64,000 bases of DNA from Citrus sinensis (Eukaryota; Streptophyta; Magnoliopsida; Sapindales; Rutaceae). Position numbers and translations under genes: made by a program. The notes under the pieces are model-generated. The model was not told the origin of the DNA, searched no databases, and worked only from the letters and a program-made list of their open reading frames with translations. This document shows, in pieces, positions 1 to 10,300 of the stretch (position 1 is its first letter; every line of letters begins with the position of its first letter). The stretch is from positions 2,604,001 through 2,668,000 of the forward strand of contig NC_068564.1 of assembly GCF_022201045.2 (NCBI RefSeq), given 5' to 3'.

Positions 1-460
1 AGAGAAAAGGAGATCGGCTAAGATGAGAAAAAAAAATAAAGAACGAAAGAGAGGGGAAAAAAGATGGAGGGAAAAGAGATAAAAGAAAAAAAAAAAAAGA
101 AGAAGAAAATTTTCTTCTTGGTTTTGCTGTGAGCAACACACGAGATCAAGTTGCATCATTTGAATTGAATATTGTTGAGAGAAAACTGGAGGTAAGTTTT
201 AAAGGTATTCAAGTTTTTTTAATTTTTTAGTGACCTTTTTACCCTAGTATAAAAAGAATAAGATGTTTTTCCCATTATAAGAGAGAGAGAAAGAAAAAGA
301 GATCAACTAAGATGAGAAAAAAAAAACAGAGAACGACAGAGAGGGAAAAAAAAAGATTAAGGGAAAAGAAAGAAAAGAAAAAAAAAAGTCATGAGCAACG
401 CATGAGATTAAGCTGCGTTATTTGAATTGGATATTATTCAGAGAAGATTGGAAGTTAGTT
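1..460. repeat. Diverged tandem duplication of a purine-rich segment
   Basis: Two related blocks lie 289 bp apart, about 1-205 and 290-460. Each opens with an A/G-rich stretch containing GATC(GG/AA)CTAAGATGAGAAA and closes with a matching segment (GAGCAAC(A/G)CA(C/T)GAGAT(C/T)AAG). Copies differ at many positions, so the duplication is old. No reading frame is evident. Confidence 0.6.
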
Positions 461-1232
461 TTAATTATTGGTTTTCATTAATTGTTTATGGAGAGGCATA
501 ATTAGATATTTGTAACAAAAGTAAAAACTTAAGATTTTGCTGAAAATATACTGATAGTGTGTTATTTTAAAAAATCATAGTAATTTGTACAAATTGATTT
601 TGATTCTTAACTTTGGGTATGTTAAACTAGACATCTTCTAGAATTGTTTGAAGTTGTTTCAAGCTAATCAGATGAGACTTCAATTAATTACGATTTTTCA
701 AAGTCATGTATGAAAACCTAACAATTTTTTTATTATTTTAGTGAAGAACATAAATTAAGAAATTATTTTTTACCATAGCTAAACTTTTTCAAAAATTATG
801 AAATTTTGACCAGAGATTTTTATATATGTCTTGTGTGATTCTCTAAATGTTCATGATTTTATGATAAAACAATAAATTGTTTTATATTTTTAAAGCAAGT
901 ATGTTCAAAATAGAAAATTGTTTGACAATATTGATGATGTTTAAAACGCAAATAATTTTCAATCGTTTTTTAAGGAATTAAGTTATGAAATCTTTATTAA
1001 TGAATTTTATATGTTAGCATATAGTTTGTAAAATTTGATATTTTTCCAATAAGGTAATAAGTTATTAAAAATTGGAGAAGATAGACTGTTTGGTTTTGAG
1101 GAAAGAACATTGAGGGCATTTGAGGTTAGGTTTAGGAGTTGTTTAAAATGAGATACTTGAGGATATTGGAGTTTATGATCATAACTCGATTATATCTTAT
1201 GAGAATTTTATTAATATTTTTAGGTCTATGAT
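461..1232. other. AT-rich intergenic DNA, nothing recognised
   Basis: Low-complexity AT-rich spacer up to the target-site duplication of the retrotransposon. I see no coding frame, RNA gene or transposon end here. Confidence 0.6.
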
Positions 1233-1237
1233 ATTAG
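1233..1237. repeat. Target-site duplication, left copy (ATTAG)
   Basis: The five bases ATTAG abut the left LTR and recur immediately after the right LTR at 13776-13780. A 5-bp duplication is normal for Ty3/gypsy integrases and fixes both element ends. Confidence 0.95.
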
Positions 1238-2623
1238 TGTTGTGCAAATTTTAATGTACTCGCAAGCGCACGAATCTATTGTAGTATAGATCTATGGTGA
1301 CGAGTGTCGATCCCACGAGGAGGTGGATTTTAATTGTGTATAGAATTAATTTTGTAAATGGGTTGTTGGATTTATGGTGGAAATGATTTGGTATATGCTA
1401 AAACTTAAATTAAAATGGCGAGAATAAATTGTAAAATTGGAATTGCAATGGCGAGAATAAATTGAAGATAATTCTATTGAAATGACGTACTTGGGTATCT
1501 GGATCCGTATCAACATGCATCATGGGCTAAATAATCCGTATTAATGCCAATTAAATCATGAGGGGGGAATCCACACCTCATGAACCACGCTCTAATCAAT
1601 ATGGTGCTAAGGGCTTATCGTGCCAAATAATAATAACCTTATACTAGAGAGCCGGTGTAACCAAGGCGGTATCTAGACAAGACTATTATTATTTGTCGAC
1701 GAGAAGTCAAAACATCCACAAAAATTAGAGGGGAAGAGAAAATAAATTTACCAAATTAAGCCCATGACACATGTTGAGACTTCACCTTCAACCCAAGCTT
1801 GAAAGAAAATTAGCCACTCATAGTTGAACTAGGGGCAAAATAGGAATTTATTAAAATACGAAGAAAATACAAGATGGAGAGGGAATTACAGAAAATGGAT
1901 TCCAAAAATGGATTCAGAGATATCAAATTAGGGGGGGGAGGCCCCCTTTTTATAGATACATGGAGTAAATCATGGCCATCGGATTAAAAACAGTTTGGAC
2001 GCTCAGGATTGCGCCACGTCATCAGTCAACAGTCCACGGTTTGACCACGCGGATGAACAGTAACACGGTTTGACTCGACTTTGAACAGTAACGCGGTTTG
2101 ACCCGGATGAACAGTAACGCGGTTTGGTTGAAAATAATCCTGTGTGATGCATGCACCGTACGCGAGATTTTTCGTCCACTGATATGCTGCCACGTCACCA
2201 TCAACAGTACATAAGAATTTTAGTCCAACAGGATCGTGACACCTCATCAGTCAATGCCACATCATCGGTCAATGCCACGTCATCATCCGTTTATGTGAAC
2301 AGTGTCGTGAACAGTAACGTATACAGTACCGTACACGTGAATAGTACCGTACATGTGAATAGTGCCATTTTTCCTTTTATGCTCCTCCTAAGGTTTTCGA
2401 CCGTCCTGAGTTCAAAAGTGATGTCCGTTTTGCCGTCTGATCTCTCCTTTATTGTGAAATGACTATAATGCCCCTAAAATACATAAAATACTTAATTAAA
2501 ATAAAACACATGTAATTAAATCACAAGAAGGTTAAATATATAACAGTAAGGGTTGTTAGTAAGACTTAAAATGTAAAATGACGGTTTTCTCCTTTATAAA
2601 TATGCATTTTCTAACACTCAACA
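1238..2623 (-). repeat. LTR, left copy (the element's 3' LTR)
   Basis: 1,386 bp, with ends TGTTGTGC and CTCAACA on the plus strand. It matches 12390-13775 base for base as far as I can follow, including the eight-G run. Short frames inside it are artefacts of repeated GAACAGTA-type motifs and are not genes. Confidence 0.95.
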
Positions 2624-2635
2624 CACCCCCCAACC
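2624..2635 (-). other. Polypurine tract of the retrotransposon
   Basis: Read on the minus strand the bases touching the 3' LTR are GGTTGGGGGGTG, immediately before the LTR start TGTTGAG. This G-rich run is in the position where plus-strand DNA synthesis is primed. Confidence 0.8.
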
Positions 2636-4540
2636 AGCTTATTGCTAGTCCCTAGCAAATAAAGCGAAAATAAAATTCAAATTCAAAATATATATATATT
2701 TTTTTTTAATAGAAACACTCGTATTTATTCCATCAGATTAATGATAGCAATCAAATAAAAGTATAAGCATTATCTCCAGTCTAAAGCAACATCACACCCA
2801 CATCAACCATCCACATGAATTAGCCCAGTAGACTTTGTTTTAGCTACTCTCAAGAATGACATGTCAAACCCCAAAATCTCACTGGAAGTAGTGACACTCT
2901 CACAAATAGATTAATCCCAATAAAAATAGTCACTCCAATGAATGGTAATTGAGAGAGAAAATAATAAAGAAGTGATATCACATGCTCTCACCAAGATGAA
3001 ATAAATATGCCCTCAGCTTAGAAATAATACGATCTCAAGTCAAATAAAATGTTAGTCAACCCACTTTATTTATCTTTTTTTTTTTTTTTTAATTATGCAT
3101 CACTACATCTTTTTAGCCCATATAACTAGCTTCTACTTCGGACTATAGTTCCCTAAAATCAAGAAGGACTTTTATTAGGACGTAACGTAGGCTAGGGACA
3201 TGGTTAACAAAGAAGGGAAATAAGGAAAACAAAGTGTATGTTTGAGAAAAATGCAGAGAATTTTTTTTTTTTTTTGGAAGTTGCAAGGTGGATTTCACCT
3301 ATTTTTATTCTTTTGAAACAACAACTTTTGTTTTTGTTTTGTTTTTTTTTTTTTTGCTTTTATTTGGCATAACTTCACTGAACAAAATAATTATTTACAT
3401 TTTCTCAAACATAAATAGGTGATGGAACTTATAAGACATCGGGTAATACTCCAAATCGGAGTGGGTCAAGATGATAAGTTGACAAAGAAAATGTTTTTTT
3501 TTTTTTTTTTTTTAAAGGCTCAAAAGGGTTAACTATGGATATTTAATAAAAGGGATGGCTAGAAAGGCTCAAACGGATCAAAGATGGCCTTTCCATCGTC
3601 TTTTAGGGCTCTGAATAACCTTCCATATCTACTAGTTAGATGGGCCTCCAAATGTAGCAACACACTCTTTTTTCTTTTTTTTTATTTTACAAATTTATTT
3701 TTTAAGGGTTAACTCAAAAGTAATTTAGAGATCGTGTATAAAATAATAAACTGCTAAGATGTATAAAGAGTGGGCAAAAGGGTTATTCTCCAAGAAAAAT
3801 AATAGGCTCAAAAACTCACTTGGTACTTATTATGACATTTTCATTCCTTCAAGCAACTCACATTTGTCTCCGACATCAACATGTAAAGTAGCAAACATAG
3901 CGTAACATCACTTAAGACCAAAGATAATACAAATACTAAAATTTGAAATTAATCATGTCATCCAATGTTAAAACAAATCACACATTTTTTTTTTTTTAAA
4001 AAAAAACATTCTACCTCCCAACCTATTCTAAACATAAAAAAGAAAAAAATATACATGCAGAAATGTGAAAATGATGTAGAAAAATTAATTTAGAAAAGTT
4101 ACATTTAAAATGATAGAAAAGAAAATGATTTTTTTATTATTTTTTTTAAAGAAGATGCGTTTCTAGAGGAACTACACTCCATATTCAGCCATCTTCGACT
4201 CAAAAGTTGGAAAATGTATATTTATAGAGGAGAAATTAAAGAAGAAAAATAAACATAAACACATAATAAAGAAAAAGAAAATGTCTGAATTTTTTTTTTT
4301 TTTATAAACGATGAAGATGCGTTTCTAGAGTCACTACACTCCATATTCAGCCATCTTCAACACAAAAAGTTAGCAACAGTTAGTTTCTACAACAAAAATT
4401 AGTAAAAACTTAACCAAAATTCCACAATTGTCGACTATTCCCTCCCCCCAACCAGAACTAAACATTGTCCTCAATGTTTGAAAGGAAAGAAGTAGAGTTT
4501 AGAAGACATCACCTGGGTGGTGCAACACAGAAGAAAATAT
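2636..4540 (-). other. Non-coding 3' region of the retrotransposon
   Basis: About 1.9 kb between the LOG-like frame and the polypurine tract, with no frame of useful length. It contains many T or A homopolymers (for example near 3081, 3261, 3345, 3495 and 4290). It also contains a near-identical short segment present twice (4151-4198 and 4313-4359). It probably forms the 3' untranslated part of the element RNA. Confidence 0.7.
4151..4359 (-). repeat. Duplicated stem-loop segment in the element's 3' region
   Basis: The segment bounded by GAAGATG and CATCTTC, with CTACACTCCATATTCAGCC inside, occurs at about 4151-4198 and again at 4313-4359. The bounding heptamers are reverse complements and could pair. 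On the minus strand both copies contain the same mini-frame ATG to TAG encoding MAEYGV. Function unknown. Confidence 0.6.
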
Positions 4541-5209
4541 TTATAGGCGGAGAGTTAAATCTAATTTGTACTTCTTACTGCTGCTACTGTTACCATCATT
4601 ATTTGGACGCTCCAACACGAAGGTCCAGGGGTCTGGCTCCGGTCTATAAGCTTGTAACAGATCAAGTAGCTCATTAGCAGTGTGAGCACAAATAAAGAGT
4701 TTTTTCACATTAGCGGGAATGAAATAGTTTTTTATTGCATGGTTAAGAAATGCGATAAAGCCATCATAAAAGTTATTGACATTTAACAAACCGATGGGTT
4801 TTTGGTGGATGTGCAGATGGGCCCAAGATGCTAGCGTGATAAGTGCCTCTAGTGTTGCAAGATCTCCTGGAAGGAAAATAAAAGCATCAGCATGATTAAG
4901 CATTTCAGTTATTCTTTCTTGCATACCTGAGACGACTAACTCTTCTCCAGTTGATGAGTCAGACGAACTGCCCAATGGTTTTAAGACTCTTGGGATGATG
5001 CCTAACACTTGACTTCCTCTGATAAAAGCTGCTTCTGAGACCATTTTTGATAACCCTCGATTACCTCCTCCATACACCAAGTGTAATTTTCTCGCTGCTA
5101 TGCTTCGACCAAGATCTATGGCTGCCTCAACGAACTCTTTATGTTTGCCATAGGTAAATCCAGAAAGCACACAAATGTTCTTGAATTGTCTATTGGGAGT
5201 AGCTGCCAT
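4541..5209 (-). CDS. LOG-like cytokinin nucleoside 5'-monophosphate phosphoribohydrolase captured by the retrotransposon
   Basis: 222 residues from the start at 5209. An upstream in-frame ATG at 5380 would add 57 residues unlike the family, so I prefer MAATPNRQ. Alignment with plant LONELY GUY proteins runs nearly end to end: FKNICVLSG at the N-terminus, VYGGGNRGL in place of the usual VYGGGSVGL, GSQVLGIIP, MQERITEM holding the arginine thought catalytic, LPGDLATLEAL over the LPGGYGTLEE motif, and KPIGLLNV. LOG enzymes release free cytokinin base from its ribotide. Genomic LOG genes have several introns. This copy has none, which suggests capture from mRNA. The glutamate of the PGGxGTxxE motif is kept but two glycines are replaced (GG to GD, G to A) and the RK pair is RI, so activity is uncertain. 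The frame is intact and in sense with gag-pol. Confidence 0.85.
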   Translation of the reverse strand: MAATPNRQFKNICVLSGFTYGKHKEFVEAAIDLGRSIAARKLHLVYGGGNRGLSKMVSEAAFIRGSQVLGIIPRVLKPLGSSSDSSTGEELVVSGMQERITEMLNHADAFIFLPGDLATLEALITLASWAHLHIHQKPIGLLNVNNFYDGFIAFLNHAIKNYFIPANVKKLFICAHTANELLDLLQAYRPEPDPWTFVLERPNNDGNSSSSKKYKLDLTLRL

Positions 5210-5529
5210 TGTGATACTTCTCGAAAACAATTTGTGAGTGCTTGACAAAAAAGAAATCACATTTAAGAGTCTCGGTGATAGTGGGTCATGGTTGTGTATG
5301 AGGTAATATGTTAGTGTCAAATAACGCGTAAAGCACGTGGCTTGCAAGTCAAAAAGAAAACAGTAAAAAAGAAAAAGCAAACAGTAATAAAATTATTAAA
5401 GACAATAATGCAAACAATAAGACAATAGTGAAATAAAATAACAATAAAGTAAAAGGATATTTACAGGTAGTTGCGACTGTGGCTCACATCTTCCTCTGGT
5501 TTTACGTCCAGAAACGGCTTGAACGCCCT

Positions 5530-6087
5530 CTATGGGTCGAGGATAGGCTTCCTATCCAGTTTTCTTATAAACTGGCAAACAGGGTCGTTTATAGTCAGAT
5601 TCCCGAGACTATATCGTGCATGCTTTTTCTGGAATAACGGCCATAACTGGAGAATCGCTCCTTGCACATATCCACTGGGATGCGTTTCAAGAGACAAAAG
5701 GATATCATCCAATGACTCCTTATTCAAGCCATCCCTAATGAATTGAATCTTATCTTCCCTGTTATCAGACACCATTCCTAAAGAACATGGGTTTTTATTG
5801 CAACTCATTCTGGCACACTTATGACAAGCAACAGAAATTCTTCGAGCTCGTCGTTTTCTTGCATAATTTCCTTTACCACAACCAGGCATGTATGCAATAA
5901 ATTTTGGAGGTAACTCACCTGCCGATCGTACTTTAGCCTCGATTAACCAACGGATGTCAGCAGGTATGTTATTCCTCATGAGTAATCGCATGCGTTCGGA
6001 CCGAGCTTTATAGATCGTAAGGAGGGCATTCTGAGGAAGTGAAGGGAATCGCTTGTGAAGCTTCGCTAGAATCTCGTTTCTGTCCAT
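5530..6087 (-). CDS. Unidentified 185-aa retrotransposon frame with a cysteine cluster
   Basis: Intact frame between the 91-aa frame and the LOG-like gene, in the sense of the element. I recognise no family. The N-terminal part is rich in basic and hydrophobic residues (DRNEILAKLHKRFPSLP). The middle holds a very basic run (ARKRRARRIS) followed at once by CHKCARMSCNKNPC, a close set of four cysteines plus a histidine that could bind zinc and contact nucleic acid. The C-terminal part (QLWPLFQKKHARYSLG) is soluble-looking. There is no signal peptide or membrane segment, so it does not resemble an envelope protein. It may be an accessory nucleic-acid-binding protein or another captured host fragment. 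Confidence 0.5.
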   Translation of the reverse strand: MDRNEILAKLHKRFPSLPQNALLTIYKARSERMRLLMRNNIPADIRWLIEAKVRSAGELPPKFIAYMPGCGKGNYARKRRARRISVACHKCARMSCNKNPCSLGMVSDNREDKIQFIRDGLNKESLDDILLSLETHPSGYVQGAILQLWPLFQKKHARYSLGNLTINDPVCQFIRKLDRKPILDP

Positions 6088-6228
6088 ACCTTCGCCTCAG
6101 AATATCAGTTATTATGGGAAACTGAAGTAACCGACTTGATTGTCACGGAGTACCGTTATCCGCCACTTCACCGGGGTAACAAACTAAAGCACACAAATAG
6201 AAAAACAAATTAAAACACACAAAGAAAA

Positions 6229-6504
6229 TTAAAATCGTCCTCTTATTGAATTTACCTCAAGCTCCAACTGGATGTCGTAAACACTTCTCTCAATGTCTCT
6301 GAGTTGGTGTTCTAAACCCTCAACATAGGCTACTAACTCTGGTGGTTGTAGAGCCCAAATGCGATGTGTTTTACAAAATTGAATCTGTCTTTTGAGATGA
6401 GTTTTGACACGTTGAAGTGGTTTAAGAATGTTCAGGAGGAACGGTCTAAGTATGAGACTCATGATTAAAAATGATAAGAGAAAACTTAATGGTAAAATAA
6501 ACAC
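6229..6504 (-). CDS. Unidentified 91-aa retrotransposon frame with an N-terminal membrane segment
   Basis: Starts MFILPLSFLLSFLIMSLILR, a strongly hydrophobic stretch of about 20 residues that could be a membrane anchor or signal sequence. A basic and then charged, heptad-like region follows (LVAYVEGLEHQLRDIERSVY), consistent with a short coiled coil. It lies 86 bp downstream of the integrase frame, the place where Athila elements often keep an env-like frame, but it is far too short for a complete envelope-type protein. It could be a remnant or a small accessory protein. No homologue recognised. Confidence 0.4.
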   Translation of the reverse strand: MFILPLSFLLSFLIMSLILRPFLLNILKPLQRVKTHLKRQIQFCKTHRIWALQPPELVAYVEGLEHQLRDIERSVYDIQLELEVNSIRGRF

Positions 6505-6590
6505 ACTTATGCAAAAACAATTTCAATTAGCAAAAGAATAATAATAAAAAGAAAGAAAGAAAAATCAAATCAACGAAAAGAAAAAAAAAA

Positions 6591-7262
6591 TCAATTCAAA
6601 TTTGGTGGGTCACTCAAATTTATCTCGATGTCTTCTCCATGTGGTTGGTATTCTAGATATGACTTTAATCTTTGACCATTAACTTTAAATGTGACACCGT
6701 TCTTTGGGTCCTTAATTTCAATTGCCCCATGTGGAAAAACAGTATGAACAATAAATGGGCCAGACCAACGAGAGCGTAACTTACCTGGGAACAGGTGCAA
6801 GCGAGAATTGAATAAAAGCACTTTCTGACCTGGAGTGAAAGATTTTCTCATAATGTGCTTGTCATGAAAGACTTTCATTCGTTGCTTGTAAATCTTGGCA
6901 TTTTCGTATGCATCATTGCGAATTTCTTCAAGTTCTGCCAGCTGTAATCTTCTTTCTGAGCTGGCTTGCTGCATGTCAAAATTGAATTTCTTGATGGCCC
7001 AATATGCACGATGCTCGAGTTCCACAGGTAGGTGGCAAGCTTTTCCATACACTAGCCTGTAGGGTGACATCCCAATCGGGGTCTTGAAAGCCGTTCTATA
7101 TGCCCATAATGCATCATCAAGTCTTAATGACCAATCTTTCCTGTCTGGCCTCACCGTTTTTTCTAATATGTGCTTTATTTCTCGATTGGAGATCTCAACT
7201 TGGCCACTGGTTTGCGGATGATACGGGGTCGCCACTTTGTGTGTGATTGAATACTTTGTCAA
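6591..7262 (-). CDS. Integrase C-terminal part, out of frame with gag-pol
   Basis: Continues the integrase of the main frame after a shift of reading frame. It contains [18 protein letters not shown], which holds the catalytic glutamate of the D,D-35-E core, then the typical gypsy segment [20 protein letters not shown] and a C-terminal domain ([25 protein letters not shown]) that binds DNA. The listed ATG is internal. Similarity to integrase extends upstream of it to about 7345, where the shift falls in an A-run (minus strand). In this copy the product cannot be joined to the upstream half without a translational frameshift. Confidence 0.85.
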   Translation of the reverse strand: MTKYSITHKVATPYHPQTSGQVEISNREIKHILEKTVRPDRKDWSLRLDDALWAYRTAFKTPIGMSPYRLVYGKACHLPVELEHRAYWAIKKFNFDMQQASSERRLQLAELEEIRNDAYENAKIYKQRMKVFHDKHIMRKSFTPGQKVLLFNSRLHLFPGKLRSRWSGPFIVHTVFPHGAIEIKDPKNGVTFKVNGQRLKSYLEYQPHGEDIEINLSDPPNLN

Positions 7263-7302
7263 AAGTGCTTTGAATGCTTTGTTACAAAAGTGGGCACCAC
7301 CA

Positions 7303-10300
7303 TCACTGATTATTGCTCGAGGGAATCCAAAGCGTGAGACAATGTTGTTTTTTCAAAAATCCTATCACCACCTTGTGATCATTGGTTCTACATGGAATTG
7401 CTTCTATCCATTTTGAGACGTAGTCAACACCAACCAATATGTATTGATGGCCAAAAGAAGGGGGAAAGGGTCCCATGAAGTCGATACCCCATACGTCAAA
7501 AATCTCAACCACTAAAATTGGATTTAGTGGCATCATGTTCCTTCGTGTAATGCTCCCCATTCGTTGACACCTATCACATGAAGAACAAAAAGTGTAAGCG
7601 TCTCGAAATAGTGTTGGCCAATAGAAACCACATTGTAAAACTTTAGTCGCTGTTTTCTTAGCACTGAAATGGCCTCCACAAGCTTGTTCATGGCAGAATG
7701 AAATGATATTCTGAATTTCACTTTCTGGGACACATCGTCTAACAATTTGATCCGCACAATACTTGAACAAATACGGGTCATCCCAAAAGAAATTCTTTAT
7801 CTCTGCAAAGAATTTAGCCTTGTCTTGCTTGGTCCAATGCTCTGGAAGTTTACCTGTAACAAGATAATTAACTATATCAGCATACCAAGGTAATACTTCC
7901 ACACTCATTAATTGTTCATCTGGAAATGACTCATTTAATGGTAATTGTTCTATAATTGTGTCAAAATGGAGACGAGAGAGGTGGTCCGCCACAACATTTT
8001 CTGTCCCTTTTTTATCTTTGAATTCCAAGTCAAATTCCTGCAAAAGTAACACCCAACGAATTAGTCTGGCTTTTGCATCTTTCTTTGTGAGAAGATATTT
8101 AAGAGCAGCATGATCTGTGAATATAATTATTTTACAACCAATGAGATATGATCGAAATTTTTCCAATGCAAACACTATTGCTAGCATTTCTTTTTCAGTA
8201 GTTGAATAGTTCAACTGTGCATCATTCAATGTCATACTAGCATAGTAAATAACATGGGGAATTCGATCAACTCTTTGTCCTAATACTGCTCCTACTGCAT
8301 AATCAGATGCATCACACATTAGCTCAAATGGTAAGTTCCAGTTTGGGGCCTGAATGATGGGTGATGATGTCAACAACTGTTTTAATTTTTCAAACGCCAT
8401 AAGACATGAATCATTAAAGATAAAAGGTACATCCTTAGCAAGTAAATTGCATAAGGGTCTAGAAACTTTGCTAAAATCTTTAATGAAACGTCTATAGAAA
8501 CCAGCATGCCCAAGGAAAGATCTTACTTCTCTGACTGTTTTGGGTGGAGGAAGATTAGAAATGAGATCCACCTTGGCTTTGTCAACCTCAATACCTTTGC
8601 TCGAAATGATGTGACCGAGAACAATACCTTGTTTTACCATAAAATGGCACTTCTCCCAATTTAAGACCAAATTCTTCTCGATACATCTCTGCAGAACTAG
8701 CGTTAGATGATGTAAACATTGATCAAACGAGTCACCAAAGACAGAAAAGTCATCCATAAAGACTTCAAGGAATCGTTCAACCATATCAGAAAAAATGCTC
8801 AACATGCATCGTTGAAATGTAGCAGGTGCATTACATAATCCAAATGGCATTCTCCTATATGCAAATGTGCCAAAAGGGCAAGTGAAAGTAGTTTTCTCTT
8901 GATCTTTTGGTGCTATGGGAATCTGATTATATCCTGAGTAACCATCTAGAAAGCAATAAAATTCATGGCCTGCTAATCTATCAAGCATTTGATCAATAAA
9001 TGGTAAAGGAAAATGGTCTTTACGTGTGACAGAATTTAATTTTCTATAATCAATGCATACACGCCATCCTGTAGTTACTCTAGTTGGTATCAATTCATTA
9101 TCGGCATTCGTAACTACTGTGACTCCTGACTTTTTGGGGACAACTTGTACAGGACTGACCCATGAACTATCAGAAATGGGGTAAATGATACCTGCATCTA
9201 ATAGCTTAAGGACTTCAGTTCTAACCACTTCTTTCATATTAGGATTTAACCGACGTTGCATTTCCCTAGTAGATTTAGCATTTTCATCAAGGTGAATGTA
9301 ATGCATGCAGTCTACTGGGTTTATACCTTTGATGTCTGCTATGGTCCATCCTAATGCCCCTTTATGCTCTTTTAAAACATCCAACAACTTACCTTTTTGT
9401 TCGTCATTGAGGGATGATGAGATGATTACCGGCAGAGTGCTTTCTTCTCCCAAAAACGCATATTCCAAAGTGTTGGGCAATGGTTTGAGCTCGAGTTTCG
9501 GTGGTGATTCTGATGATGGAATGAGTTGCTTCTCTGATGGTGCTAGTTGTTCAACTCTTGACTTCCATTTATTAGTGTCCATAGATGGTGCTGAGTCAAG
9601 CAGGGCATTGACCTCTTCGACCGATCTGTCAATATCAAAATCAAAACCAAAGTGAGTTAAGCATGTCTGTAAAGGATCATCACTAAGGTTTGAAACAAAA
9701 GTGTCATCAACTAATGCTTCTATTAAATCCACATCAACAATTCCATCATCTGCACTGTGAGGTTGTTTGGCAATGTTGAAAATGTTTAGCTCCATAGTCA
9801 TGTTGCCGAAGGACAACTGCATATTTCCAGTCCTGCATTGAATGTGAGCATCCGCAGTTGCCAAGAAAGGTCGGCCTAGAATAATGGGGATGTGCTTCCT
9901 TGAATCCTGTATTGGTTGAGTGTCAATTACAATGAAATCAACAGGAAAATAAAACTTGTCTACCTGGATAAGCACGTCCTCCACAATACCACGAGGTATT
10001 TTCGTGGACCGATCTGCAAGTTGTAACACCACTGGAGTTGGGTGTAATTCTCCCAGTCCAAGTTTCACAAACACAGAGTAAGGCAATAAATTTACACTAG
10101 CTCCTAAATCCAACAAAGCATTCTCAATTGTGTGGTTCCCTATACTACATGAGATAGTGGGGGAGCCTGGGTCTTTGCATTTTAAAGGAATTTTATGTTG
10201 GAGTATAGAACTAACGTTTTCTGTTAAAAATGCCTTCTTTTGAACATGCATATTTCTCTTTTTAGTACACAAATCTTTAAGAAACTTGGCATAAGATGGA

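Noticed and set aside
2022-2462. Short frames in both LTRs (also 13174-13614)
   Set aside because: They fall wholly in LTR U3 repeats, overlap on both strands and are duplicated with the LTR, so they are not genes.
5210-5380. Upstream 57 residues of the LOG-like frame
   Set aside because: They do not resemble LOG or a transit peptide, and the internal methionine at 5209 matches the family start.
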